A stretch of DNA of 44,879 nucleotides from a bacterium (GTDB lineage: Bacteria; CSSED10-310; JAFGSJ01): NCBI GenBank assembly GCA_016934675.1, contig JAFGSJ010000035.1, forward strand, positions 1-44,879. Direction: 5' to 3'. The notes under the pieces are model-generated. The model was not told the origin of the DNA, ran no database searches, and was given only the letters and a program-made list of their open reading frames with translations. Shown in pieces: positions 1 to 9,000 of the stretch (the stretch's first letter is position 1; every line of letters starts with the position of its first letter). The translations under genes and the position numbers were made by a program.

Positions 1-159
1 ATTTTGAGAGGCTCTACTCAGTGAAATTTTGTATCAATATTTTCTTCATGGTGACCAAAATAAGGAACGGGATCACACCTCTCATCATCACAACAGGAGT
101 TGCTTTTGGGTTGTTGACTGATGTGTCAGGGAGATCGTCATAAACCGGTGTTCGGGCCT

Positions 160-179
160 GACCGGGACGGTCTTTTTTT
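160..179 (+). terminator. Rho-independent terminator
   Basis: A five-base-pair stem GACCG/CGGTC with a GGA loop is followed directly by seven T residues. This is a compact intrinsic terminator reading rightwards. It would end a transcript entering from before the window start; no gene of that transcript is visible here. Confidence 0.5.
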
Positions 180-284
180 CTTGAAGCGTAACAACATGTC
201 CATTGGACCGACACTGTGCTTCAGCGGCGCCTCGATCCGCCTGGTACAATAGTTCGTAGTTCGGCGTTTACGCGGCTTCGTGAG
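172..284 (+). repeat. Diverged dispersed repeat, copy 1
   Basis: This roughly 110-bp stretch aligns nearly end to end with 37613-37724. Shared blocks in the same order include GAAGCGTA, CTTCAGCGG, CCTGGTACAAT and GCTTCGT. No intact reading frame explains the conservation. It lies just upstream of a truncated Rhs ORF, so it may belong to an old insertion or to a decayed Rhs-associated cassette. The second copy also sits in gene-poor repeat debris. Confidence 0.6.
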
Positions 285-825
285 GAAATGGGGGACAGCC
301 ACCTTTTTCTTGACTGATTTTCAACAAAAAATAAGGTATGAGGTCGAGTCGAAATCGCCGGTAAAAGCCGTGAAGAAGCAGGGGGCTGAAAGAGCCCTAC
401 AGAGTAAGAGGTGGCGAGAGCTTCCAGCTCTCGCAAGGTTATACATCATGTGTGAGAGCAGGAGGCTCTCACCACCTTGGCAGGTGAGTGGCGCGAACGA
501 GGTCAAATACGGGTATGATCGAAGACTCCACTTCAGCTACGACCGCTCGGTGTATTACGATGATCGGATGGGTAGGTTTCTAAAGAAGGATATTTATTAT
601 TGGATAAATACTCGCCTAATTACCTTTAATAGATTATTGTATGTTGGGGGAAATCCGACGAACAAAGTTGATCCCTTTGGTTTCTGTGAATCGACTGATG
701 GTGGATCTTGTCAAAAAGCATGGGAAACTGTAGATTGGGATTCAGGGGATACCCTTGGTTGCCATTATGTATGCTTTTACGAGAAAGGAGAGAAAAATGG
801 CCTTTTTTACATTAAAACTAAGTAA
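280..825 (+). CDS. Rhs-family protein, C-terminal fragment with variable tail (5'-truncated)
   Basis: The open frame begins with GTG at 280, but only the part from about base 490 looks like protein. It carries an Rhs-repeat-associated core signature: a YDRSVYYDDRMGRFLKKD segment, then YVGGNPTNKVDPFGF. This matches the usual tyrosine-rich core ending in D-P-x-G. A tail of about 46 residues follows, with three cysteines and no toxin fold I recognise. Complete Rhs proteins exceed 1000 residues, so this is a displaced tip or remnant. The first 70 or so codons run through a REP-like palindrome pair and are probably not native coding sequence. The tail overlaps the start of the next ORF by 29 bases, as expected for a toxin/immunity arrangement. 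Function of the tail is unknown. Confidence 0.55.
   Translation: MRKWGTATFFLTDFQQKIRYEVESKSPVKAVKKQGAERALQSKRWRELPALARLYIMCESRRLSPPWQVSGANEVKYGYDRRLHFSYDRSVYYDDRMGRFLKKDIYYWINTRLITFNRLLYVGGNPTNKVDPFGFCESTDGGSCQKAWETVDWDSGDTLGCHYVCFYEKGEKNGLFYIKTK
410..476 (+). repeat. REP/BIME-like paired palindromes
   Basis: Two outward-mirrored arms of about 23 bases (410-432 and 454-476) match in inverted orientation at about 20 positions. Each arm is itself a small hairpin: GAGAGCTTCCAGCTCTC on the left and GAGAGCAGGAGGCTCTC on the right. A 21-base spacer separates them. This is the layout of bacterial interspersed mosaic elements mobilised by REP-associated tyrosine transposases (family knowledge). No such transposase gene is in the window. 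The element sits inside the open frame of the Rhs remnant. Confidence 0.6.
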
Positions 826-1117
826 TAAGTTTTTAATATTTTTGCTTTCATTTATAATGTTCATCATTGGATATATTTTTGCCGATATAACTATCAGTAT
901 AAATATGAAATGTAATAATAATATTAAAGTCATAAAGTATTTTAAAAGGATTTCACATGGATTGGGAGAAATAGATAACATAGAAGATTTAAGAGAATAC
1001 AATAGGAATTTTAATCTGATAATTACTCAATTAACTCATGATTACTGTCCAAAAGAAATTTCAGATAAAATGCTCATAGATAAGCTGGATTCTATCGCAC
1101 ACGAAAAGAGTGATTAA
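797..1117 (+). CDS. Small single-pass membrane protein, candidate partner of the Rhs tail
   Basis: This 106-residue protein starts at the ATG at 797, which has an AAGGAG Shine-Dalgarno about six bases upstream. An earlier in-frame ATG at 755 lacks such a site. An N-terminal hydrophobic helix (about residues 8-32) is followed by a polar, lysine- and asparagine-rich soluble part. Base composition is clearly more AT-rich than the genes to the right, which suggests acquisition by transfer. The start lies inside the 3' end of the Rhs fragment, so the two are likely translationally coupled. I recognise no family. An immunity role is inferred only from position. Confidence 0.6.
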   Translation: MAFFTLKLSNKFLIFLLSFIMFIIGYIFADITISINMKCNNNIKVIKYFKRISHGLGEIDNIEDLREYNRNFNLIITQLTHDYCPKEISDKMLIDKLDSIAHEKSD

Positions 1118-1124
1118 TTAAACG

Positions 1125-1149
1125 GGATAACAGGATAGACAGGATAGGG
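1125..1149. repeat. Short tandem repeat, GGATARACA-like units
   Basis: Three imperfect units (GGATAACA, GGATAGACA, GGATAGGG) lie head to tail just after the small membrane ORF. They are too short to be a CRISPR and have no spacers. I see no function. Confidence 0.45.
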
Positions 1150-1220
1150 TCAGTAGATCATAATGAAAAAGGACAGGCTAAAATTGAAGGTTTGCCTATC
1201 ACCAGTCACTTGAATAAATC

Positions 1221-1249
1221 TTGATCTGGAGCATACCTATGTGTATAAA
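1221..1249 (+). promoter_or_regulatory. Putative sigma70-type promoter of copA
   Basis: A TTGATC -35 element and a TATAAA -10 element are separated by 17 bases. Transcription would begin near 1256, about 30 bases before the copA start codon. Confidence 0.5.
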
Positions 1250-1253
1250 GAAT

Positions 1254-1270
1254 AGAATTAAGTTAATTCT
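1254..1270. promoter_or_regulatory. Perfect palindrome at the copA transcription start, candidate operator
   Basis: AGAATTAA, a single G, then TTAATTCT form an uninterrupted 8+1+8 palindrome. It covers the predicted transcription start and stops right before the GAAAGGA ribosome-binding site. The position suits repressor binding. No CueR, CsoR or CopY gene lies in the window to pair with it. Confidence 0.45.
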
Positions 1271-1284
1271 GAAAGGAATTGGTT

Positions 1285-3795
1285 ATGCCTTCAATAGTGG
1301 TGCCTATTGCCGGGATGCACTGTGCCAATTGTGCCCGGACGCTTGAACAGAAACTCCGATCAAGACCCGGAACAGTTTCGGTTGAGGTCAACTTCGCGCT
1401 CGAGGAAGCCCGGTTGAGTTATGATCAGAACAAGATCAGACTCGTTGACATTGCGGATATAGTCAAGGAAGCGGGTTTCTCCATAGTCACGGACCAGTTC
1501 TCCGTGAGTATTAGTGGGCTGCATTGTGCGAATTGTGCTCGAACAATCGAACAGAAAGTATCGGACATTGAAGGTATCATTGAAGTGCAGGTCAATGTGG
1601 TGACTGAAGAGGCGACGATTACGGCCCTGGCAGGGGTCCCGCTTCTGGCGGAAGTCATCAGGACAATCAGGGATGCAGGCTTTGGAGTAAGGGTTGATCA
1701 TGAACGGGACCCAGTCAGTGTTGACAGTGTTACGACTGCCCGGAAGGAGGAACTGGAGCGGACCAGAAGACAATTAATCATCGGCCTGATCCTCAGTATT
1801 CCACTCTTTTTGTTGAGTATGGGGCGTGATTTCGGTCTGACGGGGCAGTGGTCCCATCATCATCTGATGAACTGGTTCTTTTTTCTTTTAGCGACGCCGG
1901 TCCAGTTTTATGTGGGCTGGGAATATTATCGAGGAGGCTGGCGGTCGTTGAGGAATAGAGCTGCCAATATGGATGTCCTGGTAGCTCTTGGTTCGTCGGC
2001 TGCATATTTCTATAGCGTTCCGGTCAGCTTAGCCCTTTCGTTCGGATCATCTGCACTCGGGCAGCACGTCTATTTCGAAACGGCGGCACTTATTATCACC
2101 CTGATCAAGGTGGGCAAATATCTCGAAGCCCAAGCCAAGGCCCGCACGAAGCACTCTTTGCAGAAGTTGATGGCGTTACGGCCAGATACTGTCGTGGTTT
2201 TACGCGATGGTCGGGAATCAGTTGTGCCTACAAGCGAATTATCGGTCGGAGAATTGTATCTGGTGAAACCTGGAGAGGCGATACCTTCAGATGGCCGGGT
2301 GGTGGCCGGTTATTCCGTAGTCGATGAGAGCATGCTGACCGGAGAGAGTATGCCGGTCCGGAAAAAAGTGGGAGACCATGTTATTGGCGGAACAATCAAT
2401 CGATCCGGTTTATTGACGTGTGAAGCAACACGGGTAGGCCAGGCCACTACCTTGGCGCGAATGATCGCCCTGGTCAGGCAGACCATGGGTACGAAAGCAC
2501 CAATTCAACGCTTGACCGATACAATTGCCGGCATTTTTGTGCCCGCGGTTATGGCCGTAGCAGGCCTGACCTTCATCATCTGGATGATGATCGGTGCTGA
2601 GGGATTCACCCAAGCAATGATCAGGATGGTCGCGGTGTTAGTCATCGCCTGCCCGTGTGCCTTGGGTCTGGCTACGCCGACCGCGATAGCCGTGGCAACG
2701 GGACGAGGAGCTGAACTGGGCATCTTGTTTCGTAACAGTGAGGTCCTTGAACGCATTAAAGCGGTCACCACCATAGTCCTTGATAAGACGGGGACCATAA
2801 CCTCCGGTAAACCGCAGGTCGCCGACATGGTTGTGCTCGAAACAATCGAGCAGCAATTTCCACCCTTCCGGTCGCACCAAGCTGGACTCGATCGTCAAGC
2901 ACGCTTTTTACAAATCGTGGCTTCGCTCGAGCAGCGTAGTAATCATCCTCTGGCCCAGGCGGTCGTTGCGACTGCACAACAGCAATCGCTGGTGCTCATT
3001 CCTCCGGACACATTTGAGGAGCAGCCCGGACTGGGGGTCCGAGGCAGCTTCGGTCCGGTAACGCTCCTGGCCGGTACCAGAAGATATCTGATTGCGGAAG
3101 GACTTTCCGTGGATTTACTCGATGAACATGCTGCCAAGCTGGATGCCGGTCTGAATTCACTGATCTGGGTCGCCTTGAATCGTGAACCGCTCGGCCTGAT
3201 CGCACTCAAAGACACGATCAGACCCGGTAATCGGGAAGCGATCAAACGGATGAAAGAAATAGGTCTTCAGATCATTATGTTGACCGGCGATACGCAGGCA
3301 GCAGCTCAGTCTATTGCCCGCGAGTTGTCTCTGGACGATTATCGGGCTGAAGTCCTGCCCGAAGGCAAAAATAGCCTGATCCTTGAATTGAAGGAGCAAT
3401 CTGAGGGTCTTCTGGCCATGGTTGGTGACGGGATCAATGATGCCCCGGCCCTGGCCCAGGCCGATGTCAGTTTCGCCCTCAGCAGCGGCGCGGATATCGC
3501 CCTCGAAACGGCTGATTGCACGCTGATGCATGATGACCTGTTCTCCATACTTAAAGCAATCGCGCTGAGTCGGGTTACCTTGCGGACCATCAAACAGAAC
3601 CTGTTCTGGGCCTTCAGCTATAATATCTTGCTCATTCCCATTGCCGCCGGTGTTTTATATCCTTTCGAGGACCTACCTTTATTACTCAGGTCGTTACATC
3701 CGGTTCTGGCTGCGTTGGCTATGGCTTTCAGCAGCGTGACCGTGGTCCTGAACAGCCTGCGTCTCAAAAAATTCAACTTTAAAGTGTTACTATAG
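1285..3795 (+). CDS. copA: Cu(I)-translocating P1B-type ATPase
   Basis: This 836-residue ATP-driven pump moves monovalent copper (or silver) out of the cytoplasm. Two N-terminal heavy-metal domains carry MHCANC (residues 11-16) and LHCANC (79-84). The membrane core has the TGES actuator motif and the CPC metal site in [12 protein letters not shown] (about 455). The DKTGT phosphorylation site (about 499) and GDGINDAP hinge (about 714) are intact. YN in the penultimate helix and MAFSS in the last helix are the P1B-1 copper ligand positions. The ATG at 1285 has GAAAGGA seven bases upstream; a TTG at 1279 is too close to that site. The next gene begins 31 bases downstream, so the two may be co-transcribed. 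Confidence 0.95.
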   Translation: MPSIVVPIAGMHCANCARTLEQKLRSRPGTVSVEVNFALEEARLSYDQNKIRLVDIADIVKEAGFSIVTDQFSVSISGLHCANCARTIEQKVSDIEGIIEVQVNVVTEEATITALAGVPLLAEVIRTIRDAGFGVRVDHERDPVSVDSVTTARKEELERTRRQLIIGLILSIPLFLLSMGRDFGLTGQWSHHHLMNWFFFLLATPVQFYVGWEYYRGGWRSLRNRAANMDVLVALGSSAAYFYSVPVSLALSFGSSALGQHVYFETAALIITLIKVGKYLEAQAKARTKHSLQKLMALRPDTVVVLRDGRESVVPTSELSVGELYLVKPGEAIPSDGRVVAGYSVVDESMLTGESMPVRKKVGDHVIGGTINRSGLLTCEATRVGQATTLARMIALVRQTMGTKAPIQRLTDTIAGIFVPAVMAVAGLTFIIWMMIGAEGFTQAMIRMVAVLVIACPCALGLATPTAIAVATGRGAELGILFRNSEVLERIKAVTTIVLDKTGTITSGKPQVADMVVLETIEQQFPPFRSHQAGLDRQARFLQIVASLEQRSNHPLAQAVVATAQQQSLVLIPPDTFEEQPGLGVRGSFGPVTLLAGTRRYLIAEGLSVDLLDEHAAKLDAGLNSLIWVALNREPLGLIALKDTIRPGNREAIKRMKEIGLQIIMLTGDTQAAAQSIARELSLDDYRAEVLPEGKNSLILELKEQSEGLLAMVGDGINDAPALAQADVSFALSSGADIALETADCTLMHDDLFSILKAIALSRVTLRTIKQNLFWAFSYNILLIPIAAGVLYPFEDLPLLLRSLHPVLAALAMAFSSVTVVLNSLRLKKFNFKVLL

Positions 3796-3825
3796 CGTCA
3801 TGAAAAGAGGAGAGGAGCAGATTCG

Positions 3826-6654
3826 ATGGGCATGATAAACTTTTTCAGGTCTCACGAGAGTTTGACCGCGTTCTGTATTTTTGCGGTGTTGACCCTGATG
3901 CTGACCTATCCGGTTGTGTCGGAGATGGGAGCGGCCATTCCCGGAGATGGCGGTGATGCTGCCATCTTTGTCTGGGATTTATGGTGGATGAAGCATTCGA
4001 TTCTGGAATTGCATCAGAACCCATTCCAGACCGGCTATATCTTCAATCCGATTGATATTTCCCTGGTTTTTCATGCCTTTATCCCACTGTATGGCCTGAT
4101 CATGCTCCCGATCCAGACCATTTTCAGTCCTTTCGTGTGTTATAGCATCATCTTCTTGTTGACTTTTATGTGCACGGGTTGGGCAACATATCGTTTAGCC
4201 CGGATATTAGGCATTGGCTTCGTTGCGGCACTGGTAGCAGGTTTTGCCCTCACTTTTTGTCCGGTGCGCCTGGTCCGTGGGCTCGGGCATTTGAGTCTCC
4301 TGTCAACTCAATGGATACCGTTATTTTATGTATTTATGCTTCTGTCGTTTCAGTCAGCACGGAAACGTGACAGTGCTATTGCAGGAATGATACTGGCAGC
4401 CAGTTTCTATACGGATTACCAGTTGACGGTTTTGCTACTGATCAGTATTTTGCTCATGTTCTGTTATCAGGTGGGCATGATCTGGCTCGGTCGAGGGCAT
4501 TTTCCGACTGAAACCGATAAACCTGGCGGTCGGCTGAGTTCGGTTATGTACATGTATGTCATCATGGGTTTGGTCTTCCTGGTGGCAACAGGTCCGGTCT
4601 TGTACTTGGCAGGGCAGGAGGTCCATTGGGAGGGCTATTATATTGCCGAGTCATCGGTAGTCGAGAGTTTTAAGACTGATTTACTCTATTATTTAAATCC
4701 TTTTCATGCATCCTGGTTGTTTCGGGTAAGCGGTTTTGTCCGTGATCCTGATTTTTGGGGGACAGAGAAGGTATTGTCCCCTGGTTTTGTTGCTTTTTTT
4801 CTGGCCGGGATTGGCTTATTTTTTATGGGGGGACTCGGTAAAAAGCGGACCTGGTTTTATTTTTGGATAATCTTGATCATCATTTCCTTTATATTATCAT
4901 TGGGTTCGCATCTGATAGTTGCAGGGGAAGATACTGGCCTGGTTTTACCCTATACCTGGTTCCGACAGGTCCCGGTCCTTGGTGGTGTGCGCGTTCCGGG
5001 CAAATTTGCCCAGCTTGTGGCGTTTGGATTATCGTTGTTAGCCGGTCTTGGCTATCAGGGCTTGTCTTCAGGGCGTTCGCATCTGAAACGGATTTTGGGT
5101 CCGCTTGGGATCATGTTACTCATGATTGAATTGGCTCCTGTGCCCTTTCCCATGCAGGTTATCGACCCACAAAACCTGAATACCGGACCGGTCGATTGCT
5201 CGATCGAGCGGCAGAACCGGCAGTTTCGAGACGGGCCGGAAAGCCCGCCCAAGCGGATCATGCAATTGCCGTTCGGTGTTGATACCGGGTTTCGGCTGAT
5301 CGGAGAAGATATTGCTCGACAACATATCCTGGCCCAGGTGTTTCATCAGGATGTGATAATGTCGGGCCATGTTTCACGCTGTCCGGATGATGTCCTCGAG
5401 TTTTTCAATGCTAATCCTTTCTTGACCAGGATCCAGGAATTGCAGTCATCATCCCAAACGCGGGCGATGCTCGTTCCGACGGCTCGAATGCAAGCCATAG
5501 CCCGCGAATGGCTCTATCTGACTCAAACTGATCGCATCGTTATCGATCGGTTTGCCGGTGGGATGGAATTATTGAGCGGTATCGAGTATCAGCGTTTGAT
5601 CAACTTTATCCAGAAACATTGTCTGGCCACAGACCGGCAGGATCATGGGCCTAAAACGTTTTTTTCCTTTGAACCGAAAGTGGAACGAAACAGGTCCTTT
5701 GATTTTGTCCATCATCCTGAAAACGATGTCTATATTTATAACCGTTTTCTGGTCGATCAGCCCGATAAATTCTGTGATCGTGATTTCATCAAGACCTGGT
5801 ATTATTTTCGGATGTTATTTCCGGGGGACCCGTCCATGACGCGATATATCACGCTGGACTATCGTGGTTATCCGGAGATACCAGGAGTCGAGGGCCACAT
5901 CGATGTTTTCTTGAATCGAGAGCAGATCGGGGAGTTACCTTATTCCGAGTATTGGCGGCAGACCAGGCTCGAAGTCCCGAGTTCCGCCGTTCGGCGGGGG
6001 GTAAACGCGTTACAACTGACCTACAGTCTGAGCAGTGTCCCCGCCGCGGAGCATACCTCGACTGTCCCGTTTTCGATCGGTTTGGTCAGTGCCGGCATGA
6101 ATTATGGCGGATGTGGTGTTTCCAGGATCAATGTTCCGCTGCGGGATTACAGCCACCACACCCGTGGTTTCAATGTGGCTTACATTGACGGGAGTAAGGG
6201 AACAGTATTGCGGCATGAGGTTTACGATACCTGTGAATTCGAAGCTGAGAGCGAACGTTTTGCCCGTGATCTGGATGAACTCGAGCAGGGTACGATTGTC
6301 GCGGCAGTGGTCCATGATGACGGTTCGAACAAGTATAATGATCATCTTGAGCGATCACTGGCGTCAATCGGCGGGCAGTATTCGCTTCGGCGGAAGTTCA
6401 GATACGCGTATGCCATTATTGGCAGAAAAGGATGGGCTCCGGGGACTGCCCTCGAAAAAATGGACGAGCTCCTGGTGAGTTTGACCAATGGCAATGGTGT
6501 CATTGGCATTCGATCTGTCTGTGTTCATCAATCCCCGGATTATCAGCCGTCACCACGTTCTGTTCGATCTGCCGGGTTGGATCAGATGAAAAGCCAAAAG
6601 AGTATCTCACGTTCAGATACGAACAGGGATCGTTCCCTGGGAACAACCCGATAA
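3826..6654 (+). CDS. Large polytopic membrane protein, GT-C glycosyltransferase-like
   Basis: The protein has 942 residues. About the first 430 hold roughly eleven hydrophobic helices. The first extracytoplasmic loop carries an acidic segment, GDGGDAAIFVWDLWW, resembling the catalytic loop of GT-C membrane glycosyltransferases that use polyprenyl-linked sugars. The remaining half is soluble and probably periplasmic. An arginine/serine-rich C-terminus ends the chain. A GAGGAG site lies about ten bases before the ATG. I cannot name the sugar or acceptor. Its place 31 bases after copA suggests shared transcription but gives no clear shared function. Confidence 0.6.
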   Translation: MGMINFFRSHESLTAFCIFAVLTLMLTYPVVSEMGAAIPGDGGDAAIFVWDLWWMKHSILELHQNPFQTGYIFNPIDISLVFHAFIPLYGLIMLPIQTIFSPFVCYSIIFLLTFMCTGWATYRLARILGIGFVAALVAGFALTFCPVRLVRGLGHLSLLSTQWIPLFYVFMLLSFQSARKRDSAIAGMILAASFYTDYQLTVLLLISILLMFCYQVGMIWLGRGHFPTETDKPGGRLSSVMYMYVIMGLVFLVATGPVLYLAGQEVHWEGYYIAESSVVESFKTDLLYYLNPFHASWLFRVSGFVRDPDFWGTEKVLSPGFVAFFLAGIGLFFMGGLGKKRTWFYFWIILIIISFILSLGSHLIVAGEDTGLVLPYTWFRQVPVLGGVRVPGKFAQLVAFGLSLLAGLGYQGLSSGRSHLKRILGPLGIMLLMIELAPVPFPMQVIDPQNLNTGPVDCSIERQNRQFRDGPESPPKRIMQLPFGVDTGFRLIGEDIARQHILAQVFHQDVIMSGHVSRCPDDVLEFFNANPFLTRIQELQSSSQTRAMLVPTARMQAIAREWLYLTQTDRIVIDRFAGGMELLSGIEYQRLINFIQKHCLATDRQDHGPKTFFSFEPKVERNRSFDFVHHPENDVYIYNRFLVDQPDKFCDRDFIKTWYYFRMLFPGDPSMTRYITLDYRGYPEIPGVEGHIDVFLNREQIGELPYSEYWRQTRLEVPSSAVRRGVNALQLTYSLSSVPAAEHTSTVPFSIGLVSAGMNYGGCGVSRINVPLRDYSHHTRGFNVAYIDGSKGTVLRHEVYDTCEFEAESERFARDLDELEQGTIVAAVVHDDGSNKYNDHLERSLASIGGQYSLRRKFRYAYAIIGRKGWAPGTALEKMDELLVSLTNGNGVIGIRSVCVHQSPDYQPSPRSVRSAGLDQMKSQKSISRSDTNRDRSLGTTR

Positions 6655-6800
6655 CTGTCCTATATAAGCACTTTTGTGCATATTCACCTTGAAAAAACTG
6701 CAGGATTACTTTATGTGAGAGATTTATTACTCATTAGTTTCTATCGTTCCGCGAGTTTCATTCGTATGCTTTTGATTTGGGTTGGTGAAAGGACGAAATA

Positions 6801-8987
6801 ATGGGAAAAACTGAGGATTCGCTTCGAGCCAGAAGATGTCATTGGTCCATGGTCCTGTCAATCTGTTTTTTTATAATCTTAACGCAGGTAAGCTGCCTCT
6901 CTTTACAAGCCAGGAAAAAGGAATTGAAAAGTTTCAGGGCCTCTCTGGCTTCGGTCCCGGCAGACAAAAAAATGAGCAAGATCAAGACTTACGAGACTCT
7001 TTATCCCGTATCGCTGATCAAGGATGAACTCCTGTTTCAGAGGTGTCAACTCTTGCTGGAAAACGGTGACTATCAAGAAGCTATTGGTTACTTGCAGCGT
7101 TTGATCAAAAATTATCCTGAATCAGCCCGATTGTTCGAAGCTGCATACACGCTCGCGGTTTGTTATCACAAACTGGACCAATTCGATGACAGTCGGGTCA
7201 CACTTGAAAAAATGCTCAGAGATATCAATGCACTTGAACGCCAACTAAAACGTAAAAAGCTGACCGAATGGAAAGCGAAGCTTGCCCTGAAACGGCAATT
7301 GACTGAAGTGACAAAGCCTGCTTTTATTATTCCGGTCCGTGTTCTGTATGCCGAATTGTTGTTAGGGGAGCAGTCTTATCAGGATGCTTTGATCCAGTAT
7401 CGCATTTTGGCTCGAATTGTACCGGGCACCAAGCTGGATACACTTGCATTTCGTTATGCTCTGAATAATCAGCAGGCTGTCTGTCAGTATGCTTTACTCG
7501 AGATCGAGAAAGCCATCGTCCTGCTTGAAAACAACATCAGTCTCGAGCGTGATCTCGTGACTGATTCTGGGGCAAAGGTTGATAGCAGCAAACTGCTCAT
7601 TTCGATTTTTCGGCATATGGGGCGGCACTATGAAGCCCAAATTCTTGCTTTGAACGCTTTGCAGCTCCCCCTGAGTCAACCGGAACGAGATGAATTGACC
7701 CAGGCTGTTCAAAGCATGATTGAGCAGGAAATGGATGAGTCAGAATTGCGAGCAGTCATTGAAATGTATCAGACAAAATATCCCGCGAATCTGGCAGCTT
7801 TTCGCCTGGTCCATCTCCTTGACGAGGAGCAACGCTATCGGGAAGCCCTCGAATTCATTGAATTGAATAGTGCCTGGATCGATAATGAAGAGGAGCGGAC
7901 CAAGCTCCAGGATTTGTTCGGAAAACTGACCATAAAGGTCAATGTTAATCCGAGAAAGATCGGTTTCATGGGACCTTTGTCCGGTTTGTATGCCCCTCTA
8001 GGGTTGGAAATAGTCCGGGGGGTCCGTCTGGCAGTCGATGAACATAATGCGGATGCTGCCCATATGTCGCAAAGGATTGAGCTGGTTGAGGTTGATACAG
8101 GTCCTGAATCCACTGAAATACCCGAGAGTATTGATTATCTCGTCCGGAGCGAGCAGATCATCGCACTGATCGGGCCTGTCCTGTCGAGAGCGGTCGAGGT
8201 TGCACTCGAAAGGATCAATGAGTATCAGATTGTGGCCATTACTCCGGCGACCAGTGAGGAAAAATTACCGGGCTTGAGTCCCTATCTTTTTCGAAACAGC
8301 ATCACTGCTAAGCAACAGGTCGAGGCCCTGGTTGATTACGTGATGGAACACAATGGTTTTCGCCGGTTTGGAGTACTCTTCCCTGATACCAGAATTGGCA
8401 ATGAACTGAACAATCAATTCCAGGAATATGTCTATCAACGAGGGGGATTGATACTTGGTGTAGCTTCATATTCTGATGACACCACTGATTTTGAAGCAGC
8501 CATCAACAAGATCAGGGGACGATACCTGGAGGCTTTGTTTATTCCAGATTACTCGACCCGTGTGGCCGAGATAGCGCCGCAGCTTGCTTATCACGATGTA
8601 ACCGCTCTCCACATTGTTGGGACGAATCTTCTTCATTCTCAGGATTTAATCGAGGTGGGCGGTCGATATGTCGAGCATATTCTGTTTACCGATAATTTTT
8701 TCATCGAGACGGAATCGATCCTCGAGCGTGACTTCATTGAGCGGTTTCAGGAGAGTTTCGGCTTGAAACCGACCCGGTATGCCGCTCAGGCTTATGATGC
8801 GGCGGTCATGCTTTTGACTCAAATCGATGCCGGGGTGACGAATCGGGAAGCACTTCGTCAGGGACTTAGTCAAATCAGCCAATTCAGGGGAATTACCGGG
8901 ACTCTCTCTTTTGATGAACAGGGTGAAATCAATCGACAGTTACACATTCTGACAGTTGATCACGGCTCATTCATCCAGCTTCAGTGA
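6801..8987 (+). CDS. LpoA/YraM-like lipoprotein: TPR region plus periplasmic-binding-protein fold
   Basis: The 728-residue protein starts with a signal sequence and a possible lipobox ending in VSC (about residue 32). Residues 60-380 form helical tetratricopeptide-like repeats, for example the GDYQEAIGYLQRLIKNYPES segment. From about residue 386, KIGFMGPLSG begins a type I periplasmic binding fold (Leu/Ile/Val-binding class) that runs to the end. This two-part order is that of LpoA-type activators of class A penicillin-binding proteins, which act from the outer membrane (family knowledge). A soluble amino-acid receptor is less likely because of the TPR half. No penicillin-binding protein gene lies nearby. 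The gene converges with the next one, 13 bases apart. Confidence 0.75.
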   Translation: MGKTEDSLRARRCHWSMVLSICFFIILTQVSCLSLQARKKELKSFRASLASVPADKKMSKIKTYETLYPVSLIKDELLFQRCQLLLENGDYQEAIGYLQRLIKNYPESARLFEAAYTLAVCYHKLDQFDDSRVTLEKMLRDINALERQLKRKKLTEWKAKLALKRQLTEVTKPAFIIPVRVLYAELLLGEQSYQDALIQYRILARIVPGTKLDTLAFRYALNNQQAVCQYALLEIEKAIVLLENNISLERDLVTDSGAKVDSSKLLISIFRHMGRHYEAQILALNALQLPLSQPERDELTQAVQSMIEQEMDESELRAVIEMYQTKYPANLAAFRLVHLLDEEQRYREALEFIELNSAWIDNEEERTKLQDLFGKLTIKVNVNPRKIGFMGPLSGLYAPLGLEIVRGVRLAVDEHNADAAHMSQRIELVEVDTGPESTEIPESIDYLVRSEQIIALIGPVLSRAVEVALERINEYQIVAITPATSEEKLPGLSPYLFRNSITAKQQVEALVDYVMEHNGFRRFGVLFPDTRIGNELNNQFQEYVYQRGGLILGVASYSDDTTDFEAAINKIRGRYLEALFIPDYSTRVAEIAPQLAYHDVTALHIVGTNLLHSQDLIEVGGRYVEHILFTDNFFIETESILERDFIERFQESFGLKPTRYAAQAYDAAVMLLTQIDAGVTNREALRQGLSQISQFRGITGTLSFDEQGEINRQLHILTVDHGSFIQLQ

Positions 8988-9000
8988 CCTTGATAATTGG

